Below, piece after piece: positions 20,901 to 35,900 of a stretch of 64,000 nucleotides of DNA. Location: positions 23,632-87,631 of the forward strand of contig DASVLJ010000047.1 in NCBI GenBank assembly GCA_036384915.1, read 5' to 3'. The stretch is from PKWO01 sp036384915 (GTDB lineage: Bacteria; Pseudomonadota; Gammaproteobacteria; Burkholderiales; Burkholderiaceae_D). The notes below the pieces were generated by a model. The model did not search any database, was not told the DNA's origin, and saw nothing but the letters and a program-made list of their open reading frames with translations. The position numbers and the translations under genes are program-made. Each line of letters starts with the position of its first letter. Positions within the stretch are counted from its first letter, which is position 1.

Positions 20901-23900
20901 ACATACAACATGGTGCCGACAACGAGCAATGCGGAAATAGGATCGCTTCCTCCCGCGACATTGATGGTCTTGACGACTTGCATCAAGGATGTATCGATGA
21001 TGTCGACGAGTCCGCGCCCGGCCGCGACGAACATCAGGCTGTCGTCCGCGCTCAGCGCGACTGGGTTGGCGGCGCCGCCCGTGGCAGTCGTGACATTTCC
21101 ATTCAAATCCTTGTACTGGATTTGATTAGTGACGACGTTGTTCTGGTAAATCTGGATCACGCTATTTTGCGTGACGACGTTGAAATTGGATTGACCGTGT
21201 ATCTGCGTCGAAGCCCAGTCGGCTTCCGGAACCCACGTAACGTTGCCTGAAGAATCCGTTTCCTTCACCAGTCGTTGCACTGTGATCTGATGCTGATCGA
21301 GAGCGATGCCCTGAGGGATCGTTACTGTAATGTTGTTGCCGTTGGCACTGAAATCACCTAGGGTTTGCCATGCAAGGATGCTGCCATTTGGCTGTGCCGG
21401 GAAGGCTCCGCCCGTAGGCGCCGGTTGGACGACTTTGCCAGATTTGGAGGTCGCAATGCCGTTCGCATCTATCGTCAAATCGTCTGGGGAAATCCAGACG
21501 CGATACATGGTGTTCGCCGCATCGCCGTTGTCACCGACCGGATTTTGCAGCGTAAGCTGCAATTGCGAGCCAGACGGCATGATTGATGCGCCGGTGATAA
21601 TAGGCGAGTCGTCGCCAGGATCGTTTTCGTCCGGCGGATCGATCGTCAACGAAATATTCCCGCTGCTGTTTTTCTGAATGACGAGCGGTGTCGTTACATA
21701 GCTTCCCTGTACCGTGAAGCTGTAGGTGTAAGACGTCGCGGGAGGGCTCAACGCAAAGGCACCGGCCATGAGACCTAAAATACCGGCGCCGCTCGCAAAG
21801 CCGGCAATTGCGATATTTCCCAAGACGGCGCCATAGTTCGTTACTGTCGATTTGATAGTTACGGCGCCTGTATTGGGATCAAGCTTTCCGGTTACGACGA
21901 CATAGTTTCCGCTAGAGTCGATGCCGGCATAGGGAGGTGATGCAGTGCGCGCGACGCCATCCGCTCCCACATAGCCGTTATCGACCACCCACCAGACATT
22001 TTGCGTCGTACCATCAGGTGCGATAACCTGTCCCTGACGCATGATGAGAATCTCGTCGCCCGGCTGGACTCCAGGTGAATTTTGCATTGGTATTGCCAAT
22101 TGCAAGGGTTCGTTACTGACCTGACCATCGAGATCCAGATGAAATGCCGCTACCGTCGACAGTCCCGGTGATTGCGGCGGCTCCATGCCTGTCGTTGCTT
22201 GGAGATTCCCAACGTCGATTTGATTAATGCTTACAGGCGTGTCCTGGGCCAGCGCTCCAGCGCCTATCATGACAGTGTCGCCTGCCGCATCGGCCACGGC
22301 TCCGCCATTTGCGGCGCTGACAATAATGCTTGGTGGCGCAGAAGACGCGCCGCTATCGTCCACGATTTGCGGCGCTTGCACCGTCAACTCGATATTGCCT
22401 TGATCGATGGCATGCGAAGTGGCATGCCCGTTTGCATCGAGAGCAACGCCGAGGTGAACGACACTGATCGTTACCTGGCCGGCACCGACGGCAGTAATTA
22501 CGCCCGTGCTGCTGACGGTTGCGATACTGGTGTCGCTGCTGTAATAAGCGACACCGTTCGGGAAGTCCTTGTTGATGGCGTCGGCGCTGCCGTCAGACTC
22601 CATCACTTTGATCTGACGCGTAGCTCCGGGAACCAGGGTCAGCGTTCCCGGATACAGCACAGGCAATGCGGGCACACCCGACACGTCGGCCCCTGCCGTG
22701 TTGAATGCCTCTACGGCTTGCACGGTATCGCCACTGCCGTCGGTGTGGCTAACCGTTACCAGCGCAGGCCCTTGATTGAGGTCGGTGACGATGTCGTCAG
22801 CGGGATTTATGCTAATAGTCGTCGGACCGACATAGTTCAACGATGCCAGGTTCTGTGCGATAACGTTGAAATAGCCCGGATTGCCATCCAGGCTCACCCC
22901 GGTCTGGTCGGCGAAGTCCGCCGTGACGTGCAGCGAAGCGCTTTGCCCCGGCTGCAATCCCGACAGATCCGAGATATGCAGTGCGACGAGTTTGGCCGCG
23001 CTGACATTGACGTTGACCTGGATCGGTGCGCCGGCCGCATAGCCGTCGTCGGCCTGCAGCGTCACAGTCGCCGGGCCGGTATAGCCCGCGTTCGGGGTAA
23101 AGATAAGCGACTTGCCGTCGGTGCTGATGGCGGCAGTGCCATTGGTCGCGCCAAGCACACGCCAGTAGATCGGATCGCCATTGCCGTCCTGCGCGATCGA
23201 CGCCAGGCTGGCCGAGCCGCTCAAGTCTTCGTGCGTGGTGATCAAGGCGCCGCTCTGCGGCCTAGCTTGCGGCCCTAGTGCCGCGGCAAAACCATAATTC
23301 GCATCGAGGATCTCGCGGTCAAGATCGATACCCGTCGCGCTCAAGTCGCCATCGCCCTGGATGTCGGCTGCCGTGTTCGCCGCTACGGCGTCCTGCTCGA
23401 ACAAAGCGGCATCGGTACCGTCGATCTTGCCATCGCCGTTCAAGTCGCCTGCCACAGAAATAGCGACACTAGCACTGCCGGTGCCCGTCAGGGACAATAG
23501 CTTCATACCGGCCGTAGTGACGGAGATCAGGGTCGTGGTGACGTCGCCGACCGTCGATTGGCCCAGGATGGTCGCACCGATCGAAGCCAGGTTGATGTTG
23601 ACGCCTTGCGTACGCACGGCGAGGATGACGCTGCCCGCCGCGCCCTGGGTCTTGACGGTGGACGCAATTTCGCTGTCGCGCACGAAATAGCTCAGGTTGA
23701 CCGGCGTGCTGGTCGATAGCGTGCCGTTCCAGGTATTCGTGGGATTGGCCGCGGCATCGGGGCCGCTAGTGATCCAGTTGGCCGCTTCGCCGAGGTTGGC
23801 CGCAACGCTGCCGCCCGGCGGGACGATCAGGCTGCCGTCGGCGTTGTAGCCGTAGGTGGTGCCGAAGCCGCTACTGTCGAGCTGGCGTGCCAGCTCCAGG

Positions 23901-26900
23901 CGCCCTTGGGCGTCGTACTGGTACAGCACGCTGGCGTTGCTTGCGGCAGACGGATTTTGGGTGTTGTTGCCACTTTCATCGCCGGTTTCCGGGCCCGTCA
24001 CGCTGACGATGCGTCCTTCCGCATCGCGCACGAAGGCGATGTGTTGGGTCGGATCGGGATTGTTCGCGCTTTCGACCAAGGCAATGCCGGCATCGCTGAC
24101 CAGCCACTCCTGCCCGTCGGTGAAGCTGACGCTGGTGATGTTGCCTTGCGCATCGAGCTGGTATTGCGTGCCGTCCGGGCCGGTGAGGACGTAGGCCTGC
24201 GGCTGCCACGGCATGCCGGTGACTTCATCATACAGCTTGCCGCCTTGCATCTGCAAGTTCGGTTGGCCAATGATGTTGCCGTTGGCGTCGACGTTCACCG
24301 CGGTCAGGGTCCAGCCGTTGCTGCTGCCGAATACCGGACGCACCACGACAGGTGCACCGGGAGCGGCAGACAGTGCTTGCGCGTTGGTGCCGAGCGTGAA
24401 GTTGAGGTATTGCGTCGACGCATCCGAAGCGGTGAGCGAGCTGGGCACTTGCAGCCATACTTGCGCGCCGCTGCTCCATGCATTGCTTGCGCCGTGGCTG
24501 TCGGTTGCGGCCTGGTCGCTGGTCAACTGGGTCGACAGGAGTGGCAATTGCCAGTTGCCGAAGTCGTTGCTGTCGGCGTTGGCGGCAGTGACGCTGCCGG
24601 CCATCGGCATGCTGCGCGTGAGTGCGAAGCTGTGGTTACCCAACTGGAACACGGCGTCGGTCGCCGTGGCTTGCGTGAGGTTCTTGGCCGTCGAATTGAT
24701 TTCGATGCGGCTGTCGATTTCACTGACGCCGCCGATCAGGTTCTGGGCTGTCAGGCGCAGTTGGTAGACGCCATTGGCCAACAGCGACGGGTCGATGTCG
24801 GCCAGGTTTTGCAGGCCCGACGCCTGGAGCGCGCTGTCTTGGGCGCTGGCAATGGTGCTCCATTGGTTGGTGCCGGCCGGGGCGATTTGCAGCTGCCAGC
24901 CCATCAATTGGGCGTCGGCGATCTGGGCTTGCAGGAGCGAGCTCTGGCTGATGACGACCGGCGGCAGGTTGCTGCCGTCACTGCCCCAGTTGCCCGTCAA
25001 CGCTCCTCCCCATGAGAGGCTCGGAGCGGCATCGGCATTGGGTGAGGCGACGAGGATGCTGCCGGTTCGCGTCGCGCTGTTGCCATCGACGTCGGTGGCG
25101 GTGACGCGCACCAGGATGATGCCGGGCTGGGCCGGGACGACGTTGAACTGCCCGGCGCCGGTCAAGACGGCATTGGTCCAGGTGGTGCCGCCGTCGGTGC
25201 TGGTGGCGACGCTAATGCTGCCGATGTTGGCAAATGCCGAGGCGCGCGCCGTGACCAGCACTGTCGCGCCCGGCTGCACCGCCATCGACGGTGTGGTGGT
25301 GATCGATACCACGGGCGCATTCGATGCGGCGTCGGCCGCCACACGCAGGGTAAAGGTTTGCGTGCTGGTAGTGCCGAAGCCGTCGGTGACGTTGGCAGTG
25401 ACTTGGTAGTCGCCGACTTGGCCGGGACCCGGGGTCCAGTTCAAGGTGCCGGTTTGGGCGTTGTAGGTGGCACCCTGCGGCAGATTGCTGAAGGCAACGG
25501 TCAGGGCTTGAGTTTGCGCCGCACCATCGACGTCGTTGACGACCATGGTGTCGGAGGTATTGGCGCTGTTGGCGTCCCCGCCCTTGATGACGGACAGCGT
25601 GAAGCCCTTGCCGACTTGCAGCGAGTGGCTCGATGCATAGATCTGCGGTGCTTGGTCGACGTGGACCACTTGCACGGCCACGGTCTGGTAGGTGGTTTTG
25701 GTGCCGTTGGTGGCCGAGAACGTGAAGTCGAAGGTCTGGCTGGTGGCGCCGAAGGCGGTCACGGTGTTGGCCGGCGGGGTCCATTCGAAATAGCCGGTGC
25801 TGGGGTCGAAGCTGGCACCCGCCGGCAGATCGGCGGCTTGCACCATGCTGAGGACCGGGATCGAACCGTCGGCATCATTGGCGAGGATGTTGAAATTGAC
25901 GGTATCGCCTTCGCTGACGATCTGGGTAGGCATCGGCTGGATGATCGGTGCCTGGTAGGTGTGCGCGACCTTGAATACGAGCGTCTGCGTGACCTGGGCC
26001 ATGCCGTCGCTGGCGCTGACGGTGACGGTGTAGACGCCGTTGGGATTGCCCGACGTGGACGACTGCGAAGCCAGCAAGCCAGGGGTCCAGTTCAGCGCAA
26101 GTTGCGACTGGCCGTTGGCGCTGGCGGTCTGCGTCATGGTCATGCCGGGCGGCAGGCTGCCGGTAGTCCAGTTGAGGACGTCGCCGTCCGGATCGAATGC
26201 GGTAAGGTTGACCGAGGTCGGCTGGCCTTCCGCGGTACTGATTGCCGTGGTGCCGGGGTTGCCGGCTTCGTCGGCGACGGTTTGGCCGCCGGCCTGCACC
26301 TGCAGCATTTGCGGCGGAGTATTGCTGGCCTTCAAGACGATGTTGAGGTCGGCCGCGACGGTATTCGGTACCGGCACGAAGTCGGTTGGCAGCGGCGTGT
26401 TGGCCGGCGGCAGGCCACTGTCGGTGACGGTCAGGCTCACGTTGTAGTTGCCCAGCGCCGTGCCGGCCGGCGGCGTCCAGACCAGCGACGCCTGACCGTA
26501 TTGGCTGCCCTGAACGATTTGCGCGCCCGGCGGCAAGCCCTGTGCGGCGAACGTCAAGGGGTCCTGGTCGAGATCGGTGGCCGTCAGTGGGATGGTCAGG
26601 GTTTGGCCCGGTACCGCGACGACTTGCGTCGGTGCGCTCAATACCGGCGGTTCCGTGAAGCTGGTGGCCGAGAGGACGAAGGTCGATGTCGTCGTTTGCA
26701 CCTTGCTCGGGTCGCCGCCGCCGTTGTCGCTGGCGGTCACGGTGATGGTGTAGTCGCCGCGCTGGTTCACGCCTGGGGCGAAGTTGATCGAGCCGGTGGC
26801 GAATTCACCGCTGTCGCTCTGGGTAAACGTGGCGAACGGCGGCAGGCCGCTGACTGTCAGCGTGACCGGGTAGCCGTTCGGGCTGCCTGCGTAGAGGGGC

Positions 26901-29900
26901 ACGGTGAGCGTCGAGCCCTGTGCCACGGAAGCATTGGCAATCGGCGCCATGACCGGCGCAAAATCGGCCGGCTCTACCACGATGGGAATGACCGTCGTCG
27001 TCGACAAGCTGGTGCCGGTGCCGTCGCCGCTACTGGTGGCGGTGACGGTGACGTTGTAGGTGCCGGCTTGCGTGTTGCCCGGGACCCAGGTGATCATCGC
27101 CGTATTCGGATCGAAGCTGGCGCCTTGCGGCAGGCCGGTGACCTGATAGGTGATCGACGGTGTTCCGACCGGATCGGTAGCGGGAGCGTTGGCAGTGGCG
27201 GCGACGCCCGGCTGATAGTCGGGGTTGGCCGGATCGAAGGCGAACACGCTGACTTGTAGCGGCTGGCCTTCCAGCGTGTAGTAGGTTTGGGCCGGTGCGA
27301 ATTGCGGCGCAACCGGGGTGGCCAGCACATTCACGTTCAGGTTCCGCGTGACGGAGGTTGTGACGGGAGTGCCGCCGTCGGACGGCGTGTAAGTCGCCGT
27401 CAGCGTGATCGGGATGGAAAGCGGGCCGGCCGAGGTGTAATCCGGGGTCCAGTTGAACCAGCCGGTATCCGGGTCGAGCGTGGCGCCGCCCGGCAGCCAA
27501 GCCGCGCTATAGGTGAGCGAAATGGTCGATCCGTCCGCCTTTGTCATGCCGCCCGGCATGCTGCCTGCAAGTTGCAGGCCGAAGACCGTTCCTTCGCTCA
27601 GGGTTTGGCTCGGAATCGGATTCAAGACAGGGTTGGCAAAGCTTTGCGCAACCGTAATATTGAAACTTTGCGTGGTGAATGTCGTGCCGTCGCTGGCGAC
27701 GATCGTGACCTTGCTGTAAGTGCCGGCCTGGTTGTAGGTCGGCACCCAGTCGATCCTCCCGGTCAGGGGATTGTATGCCGCTCCGGGCGGCAGGTTGCGC
27801 ACTGTAACCGTGACAGGGTCGCCACTGGAATTTGCGACCGAAACAGGGATGGAGATGGCCTGGCCTTCGCTTCCGCTCACGTCGGAGATAGGTGCGATGA
27901 CGGGCGCGCTGTCTCCGCCGACAACGTTCACTGAATAGGTTTCATAGCTTACGCCGCCGCGGCCGTCCTGCACGCGCACCACGATGGTGTTGCTGTTGAG
28001 GTTGGCGCTCGTGGGCGTCCAACTCAGCGTGGCCTGATTGCTATAGCCTGCCGCATCCGACGAGACCGTGCCCGACGGCGTCAGCGTGACGCCAGCCGGC
28101 GCCTGCACCAGTTGCCAATAGAATTGGCTGTCGTTGCTGGAGTTGGCGCCGAGAGTGACGTTCCATTGCTGGCCGACCCTCGCATCGCTCAACTGCGCCG
28201 CTCCGCTATTGCCTGACGTTGCCGGGGCCGTGGCGCCGCTCGCGCCTTGGTGCGCTGGTTGGATGCTGCCGTCCGGATTGTAGGTTTCCGTTCCGGAGGT
28301 TCCATCAGCCTTTTGCCAGACCAGCTTGAGCTTTACCCCGGCCGCGCTGAAATACGTCGTGCCGACGTCGCCTGCGCCATCGTTCACATAGCTGCTTGAG
28401 CTGCCGTCGGCATTCTTTGCCGTGCCGGAACTCGAACCGTCAGTATTGAACGTGTCACTGCCGCTGCTGCCGTCCGTCTTGGACCATGTATCGCTGAGCG
28501 CCCTGCCAGCCGCGTCCGACTGGGTGGTCATGACCAGCCCGTTCGTATGGTGCGAGACGGTCGTGACGGTGCCGTCCGCATTGGTGGTCGATACCGCGGT
28601 GCTCTTGTCGACTTGCACGCCATCGGAGTCGTACTCGGTGGTCACGACCGTACCCTTGCCGTCGTTGGTGTAGCTGCTGGAACTGCCGTCGGCGTTTGCT
28701 GCCGTGCCGCTGCTCGTTCCATCGGGCTTGAACGTTTCGCTGCCCGAGCTGCCGTCCGCCTTTTGCCAGGTATCGCTGGTCGTGGAGCCGTTCGCGGCGT
28801 ATTGCAACGTGACGGCATTACCGCTGCCGTCGTTTTCGGTCTTGCTCGAGCTGCCGTCCGCGTTGATCGTGGTGACGCTGGAACTGCCATCGGCATTTTT
28901 CACCGACGTGCCGGTCGATGCACCCGCCGCGTTGAACGATTGCGTAGTGGTATTGCCAGAAGCGTCCGTGACGTAGCTGCTCGTGCTGCCATCGGCATTT
29001 TTCGTCGTGCCTGAGGAAGAGCCGTCAGCATTGAATGTATCGGTGCCGGAACTGCCGTCGGCCTTGGTCCAGACGTCACTGGTTTTGCTGCCGTCCGCAC
29101 CGAATTGCGTGGTCGTGACGTCGCCCAGGCCGTCGTTATCGACAGTCGTGGACGTGCCGTCGGCATTGACAGTCTTAGCCGTGCTCGCTTCGCTGGTCTG
29201 CATGCCGCTTACATTGAAATTGTAAGTGAGGAGCGTGCCCTTGCCGTCGTTCACATATTTGCTCGACGTGCCGTCGGCATTCTTGGTCGTGCCGCTGCTT
29301 GAGGCGTCGGCGTTGAACGTGTCGGTACCGCTGCTGCCGTCGGCCTTGGTCCAGGTATCGCTCAATGCATGCTGACTTGCGTCGTACTGCGTGGTTTTGA
29401 TATTGCCTGCACCGTCGTCGACTTCGACGCTGCTGGTGCCTCCCGCAAAATCCGTGGTCGTGGTTGTGGAGCCATCTGTGCCTGCGACGATCGTGCCTGA
29501 CGCATGGAGGACGTTCCCGGCGGCGTAGTCGATGAAAGTTCCACTTCCATTTGCATCCAGCATTTGGACCGACGATGTGCCGTCGGAATTCTGCGTCGTG
29601 GTCGTCGTGCTACCGTCCGCGTTGGCTTCGACTGTCCCGCTGGCCGTCAACAGGCCACCAGCGGTGAATTGCGAGAACGTCCGATCGCCCTGCGCATCTT
29701 GCGTATAGGTGGAATAGCTACCATCGGCATTGGTCGTCTTGCCGCTCGAACTGCCGTCCGCATTAAAGGCGTCGCTGCCGCTGCTGCCGTCGGCCGCCCG
29801 CCAGGTGTCGCCGGTTTTCACACCCGCGGCATTAAACAATATGGTCGCGACGTTGCCGGCGCCGTCGTTGGCATACGTGCTCTTGCTGCCGTCGGCGAAG

Positions 29901-32900
29901 ATAGACGTGCCCGAGCTGGTGCCGTCCGTATTGAAAGTGTCCGTGCCCTGGCTGCCGTCGGCTTTGTGCCATGTGTCGCTGACAGGGTTGCCGCTGCTGT
30001 CGTAGAGCGTCGCAGTCACATCGCCGGCGCTGTCCGTGACCGTGGTTTTGCTGGTGCCGTCGGCATACGATGCGGTGACCGAGTTTTTTTGCGATGTCTG
30101 GGCACCGCTTGCATTGTAGTAGGTCGTGACGACAGTACCTTTGCCGTTATCGACATAGCTGCTCGATGTGCCGTCCGGCTGCTTCGTTGTACCCGAACTC
30201 GACCCGTCCGCGTTGTAGGTATCCGTTCCCGACGAACCGTCGGCCTGTCGCCAGGAATCGCTCGTCTCCACGCCTGCTGCGCTGGAAATGACGGTCGAGA
30301 CATTGCCCAGTCCGTCATTGCTGTAGCTGGAGGTGCTGCCGTCGGCGTTCTTGGTCAGCGACTGCGTTGCTTGGCTGGTTTGCGTGCCGGCCGCATTGTA
30401 GTTGGTCGTGACCACGTCACCTTTGCCGTCGTCGGTGTAGGTGCTGCGGCTGCCGTCGGCGTTTGTCGTCGTCCCGGAGCTGGATCCATCCGTCGCATAG
30501 GTGTCTGAACCGGAGCTGCCATCCGACGCGGTCCAGGTGTCGCCGAGCTTGTTGCCCGCTGCGTCGTACTGGACCGTCATGGTGTTGCCCGAACCATCGC
30601 TCGTCGCGGTGGTCTTCGTTCCATCGGCGTGGACCGTCGTCACCGCAGTCGACGTGCCGGTCTTCGTGCCTGACGCGTCGTAGGACACCGTGACTACGGT
30701 GCCCTTGCCGTCATTGGTATAGGTGCTGGAGGTGCCGTCCGCATTGTCGGTTCCACCCGCACTCGTACCGTCGGCATTAAATGTGTCGTTTCCGCTGCTG
30801 CCGTCCGCACTTTGCCAGGTGTCACCCGTGACTACGCCTGAGGCGTTGTATTGCGTGGCCTTGACCTTGCCTGCGCCATCGTCGGTTTCGATGGAATACG
30901 AGCCGTCAGTGTTATTTATCGTGGTCGTGGTCGTGCCGGCAGCATTCACCGCGACCGTACCGGTGCCGCTGACGGCACCGCTTGCGTCGTAGTCGGTCAG
31001 ACTGCCGTTTCCGGCGGCATTCAGTGTCGTGGACTCCTTGGCGCCGTCGGCATAGGTGGTGACGGTCGTGGTCGTGCCGTCTGCGTTGACGGTGATGACG
31101 CCCGTGTCGGCGATGTTGCCGTCGGCATCGACATCCTTGAAGGTGCCGTTGCCTGCCGCATCCTTGGTGTAGCTCTTGCTCGAGCCGTCGGCAAAGACAG
31201 CAGCTCCGGAACTCGATCCATCGGCATTGAATGTGTCGGTGCCGTGCGAACCGTCCGCATCGGTCCAGCTGTCGCCGGTCAATGCGCCAGCCGCACTGTA
31301 GGTCTTGCTCATGACGTTGCCGGCCGCGTCTACCGTGGTCACCACGCGCGTACCATCGGCATTGGTCACGGTGCCAGCCGCCGGCACCGGTGCGGTGCTG
31401 CTGCCGGTGGAAGCGTTGCCGCTGCCATTATCGTTGACGATGCTGATCGTAGGAGCGGTGTCCTCATACGGCAGCGCGTAAATATCGCTGGTCGGATCGA
31501 ATTTCACCAGTTGCCCTGTGCCGGACACCACGGCGACGTTTGCTGCCAGCGGGTTGACCGTCACGGTCTGCGCCGCAAGCGTTTGCCCGGTGCGCAGCAC
31601 GCCGCCCGAGGCGCCCAAGGCCGGCGTCAGGTCGAGGGTCCAAAGTCCGCTTTGGTTGGCACCGCCCTGCAGCGCACCCGCGATGGCGCCGCCGAAGTAT
31701 TGCCCGGGGTCGATAACCAGGGTCAGCGGACCATGGATATCTTCCGCACCGATGTTGGTGATGCTGACATCGTAGCTGACGGAGCCGGTCGCATGGTCGA
31801 CGCGCGTGTTGGAGAACGCAAGCTTCACTTCGCTCGAGAAGTTCAATACGGTAGTGAAACTGGTCTTGTAGGTGTTTGCCAACGGCACCTCGTATGCGCT
31901 GGCGATATTGGGCGAAACCTGCAGCGACCAATTACCGGCAGGCAGGTTCGGCAAGCCGAGCACGGCAGAATGCGTCGCCTCGTTCCAGCTCACCGAAGTC
32001 GGGTTGAAGGTAAGCGTGGTATTGGCGTCGTTCGACACCAGCGTATAGTTGGCCGGGTTGAGCACGCCGGCCGGATCGGTCGGGTCGGCGGCATCGTTGG
32101 CGCCTTGCCACATGTCCTGGTCGAAGCTGATTGTCGCCTCGGTCATGGGCAAGGGCACCAGTGCGCCATTCGGTATCGAGCTGGCGGTGACGTGGGGCGG
32201 AGCCAGGGGCTGGATCTGGTCGATGCTGTTGGTCTGGGCTACCAAAAGGCGCCCGTCGGCTGTTGTGATCAATGCTTCGCCTTGCGTGCCGCCCGTTGCC
32301 AGCTGCAAGGATTGGCGCGTGGCCAGCGAAATCATCCACACCACGCTCTCATGCGGCGCGGCCGCGCCACCCTGCGGGATGGCTTGTTGCGGCAGCGAGG
32401 TCGAGGCGAACAGCAGGCCGGCATATTGCGATCCGGGCTGGCCGAAAGTGATGTCGTCGATCGTGCCGCTCAGCGTGTATTCAAGCTGGGCCTGGCCGGC
32501 TTGCACGCCACTCATCGGGAAACTGATGATGTTCGAGGTCGGGTTCGGCTGGGCGTTATCGACGATGGAACCGGTCGATTGCACGCCCCACAGCCTGCCG
32601 TCCGGGCCGAATGCCAGGCTCGTGACCTTGGCATTGGAGAAATGCGTCCAGGCGGCGGACGGATTGGCGGCGTTGGGGTTGTAGATCTCGATGCCGTTGC
32701 CCGAGGAGACGTAGATCAAGCCTGTGCTGCGATCGATGGCAAGCGCTTGCGTGAGCGGCTCGCCGCCGGGGCCGGAAATGGTTTGCAGCACGGCGCCACT
32801 GGTGGGATCGACCTGCAGCAACTGGTCGCCCGTGGTGACCCACAATTGGCCGACACTGTCGACCGCCATGGAAAGCACGGGCGCATTGAGGGTAAACAAG

Positions 32901-35900
32901 GGCTGCGTGCTCTCGCCGCCGGTCTTCGGGTAAGCGAAGACTTGGTTGCCGTCCGGGCCGGCCGAAGCCAGCACGGTGCCGTCGGGCAGTTGGACCATGG
33001 CCATGGCTCCCACCTCGGCCGCGCCCGCGCTGTAGCCGCTGGCGAAGCTTTGCAGCGACATGGGCGCCAGCACGGTTTGCAAATCGCCCGGCTTGGTCGT
33101 GCTGACCTTGCCCGGCAGGGCCTGGGAGGCTTGCTGGAACAAGGCGTTCGACGGATAGGTGCGGTCTTCCGGCGCGGCCGGAGTCTGGGCCGTGGTTGAG
33201 CCTACCGTCGGTGTGCTGCCCAGGCTGGCCGCCACTTGCGCAGCCGTGCCGTCGCTCGGCAGCACGGCATTGGTGATGCTGGCTGCTTCGCTGTTGCCGG
33301 CATAGTCCGCTCCGGCGGCGAGGAACTGGTAGGTGTGCCCCGCCTGGCCGGTGAAGGTGGCGTGGCCGCTGGCGCCGGCAACCTGGTCTTGCCAGATCAT
33401 GAAGTTGCCGCCGTCTTCGGCGACGTAGACCGTGACGTATTTGACGCCGCTGGCGTCGTCGACCGAGTTCCAGCCGACGTTGTAGGTCGGGTTGCCGTTG
33501 GCATCGGTGCCGCTCGAGGTTGCCGTGAGGGTGGTCTTGGGCGGCGTGGCGTCGAGCGTATAGGTGACGCCGGAGCTGGTCACCGGCGGGTCGTTGTCGA
33601 ACCCGATGGTCGCCGAAGCCGAAATCCTGGCGCCGCTGACGGCGGCCGGGCTGGCTTGCACGGTATAGCTGACGTAGCCTGAGCGGGCGGCCGACGAGCT
33701 GCCCGCGAGGAGGCCGATGGTCGGGCTGTCGATCACGTCGCCGGTATTCGGGTCGATCGCCTGCAGCAACCAGGTGATGGTGTGCTGGGCCGAATCGATC
33801 CCGGCGGAAACTTGCAGGATGAAGCCTTCGCTCGTGGTGTAGTCGAACGTGCCCTGGAACACGGCACGATTGGCAGGAACCTGGATGTCGAGGTTGCCCA
33901 GATGGATGTCGCCCAGCAGCAGCGAGCCGACCTGCAGGTTCGGATCGAGCTGCGTGGTGATGCGAATCTGCCCTTTCGGTGCGCCGCTGGTATTCGTGAA
34001 CGACACCGTATACGGCAGCGACTGGCCGGCCGGGACATAGGAAACGCCTTGCGCGTTCGGCGTGACGTTCGGACCTTGCACGCTGATGGGCGCGTTGCCG
34101 CCCGCCGCCGCGGTGGTGGCGTTCTGCAGATATTGCAAGAGGTTCAGTGCGGCAGGACCGACCGGCTGGAACTGCGCGTTGAGCAGGCCGATACGCTGCA
34201 GGTACTCGAGTTGCGAGCGTCCGCCGGCATAGACGTTCAAGCTGATGAACTGGTTCGGCGCAGTCGTGTAGGCGTTGGCATAGTTGGATGCAACGGGACC
34301 GTTCGCCACCGGGCTGGTGGCATAGGCACCTGTATTTTCGTCGTAGCGCGTTTCGATCGTGTCGAGCGGGGCCACCGGTGCCGTCGGGCCGGCCTGGTTG
34401 CCGTACCACTGCTGCACCTGGGTAAAGAAGCCCAACAGGCTTGCCTGCGTGGTGTAGCTCTGGTTGCCTTTCTCCAGCAGGATGCCAGTGCCCAGCATGG
34501 CGTTCAAGCTCATCACCTCGGGCTGCGAGGATACCGGCGGCGCTTCGCCTTCCGGCAGCAGCACGCCGCCGGCTTCCAGTGCCGCGAGCCAGCCTTGCTC
34601 CCACTGGCCCTGGTTGGCGGCGAGTACTTTCAGGGCGACCGGCGCACCGCTGTCCTGCAGGATGCTGGTACGCATCTGGTCGGCGTACGTCGTCTGTTCC
34701 GCGATGAACTGGTCGCGCGTTAGCGGCGTCGCGGTGGCGAAGACGTTGAAGGTATAGGACAGGGCCAGTTCTTCATCGTCGGTCAGGTTGTTGCCTGTGT
34801 CTTCATTGGTCCAGAAGAACTGCGCCGTCAAGCCCTGGCTGATCTTGTCGAGGTCTTGCGGACCGTTATCGAGCAGGCCCTGGGCCTTCCAGTCGGGATG
34901 GAGCTGGTAGAGCACCGTGCGCAAAGCCGGGAAGTCGCGCGCGAGCCAGGCCGAAAGGCCCGGGTAGGTCTGCACGCTGAAGGTCCGGTCTATCGTGCCG
35001 CTGCCGGCCAGGTTGAAAGCAAAGCCGGGCGTCAGGTTGAAGCCGCCCACGTTCTGCAAGGCCGGCAGCTTGTTCCACTGGACTTGCGGGAGCGTTGCCG
35101 CGTCGGTAGGTGATGCGCCGTATTGCTGGTTGTTGCCGCCGTCCTGGATCGGTGCGCCGGGTGGCTGGCCAACCACGTTGGAGGCAAACGTCAGGTAAGG
35201 AACGCCAAGCGCATTGAGCAAGTCGTCGCCTTGGGTGCCGTAGGATTGGTCCGGAATGCCGAGGTTGGTTGCGCCGACCGAGAACTGCACGTAGGGCGTG
35301 TTGACGTTCGACAGGTTTTGCAGCGAGACGGTATAGGTGGCGCTGGCGCCGGGATCGATTTGCGACGGGCCGCCGATGCCGACGGCGACGTCGGGTTGGA
35401 TTGCCTGTGTGACCAGGTAGTTGTAGGTCGTGGTGACCGTTGTCCCATCCGGGTTGATCACTTCGACGTCGTACTGGCCGTAAGGTACGTTCGACAAATC
35501 GAAGATGGCCTGGATGTGGGTCGCATCGAGCACCTGCCAGCTTTGCGGCTGGATCTGGAATACACCGGGGCGCGACAGCACTACCTGGGCGCCCGCGGCG
35601 AAGGCGGCACCGTAGATATCGAGCGAAACGTATTGGTTGGCCGTGGTCGAAGCACCGCCCGACGTCGGCGTGATGCTCGTAATCGACAGCGGGACCAGGT
35701 TGGCGCTGATGGTGACGGGGGTGTTGGCCGGAGAGTTGTCCGACTGCACCAGAACGTAATACGTGCCGGCTTGCGTCGACGGAATGATGGCCTGCTGGCT
35801 CGGCGCCAGGGCCTGCGAATAGGCCGCATCGTAGTTCGAGGAAGTCGGCAGGGCGCCGTACTTGATGAACACTTCGTTGTTGCCGGTGGTGGCGGTCGAA

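Noticed and set aside
32556..34604. 682-codon minus-strand ORF within the giant gene in another frame
   Set aside because: Arg/Gly/Pro-rich out-of-frame translation of the same coding strand; no domain pattern.
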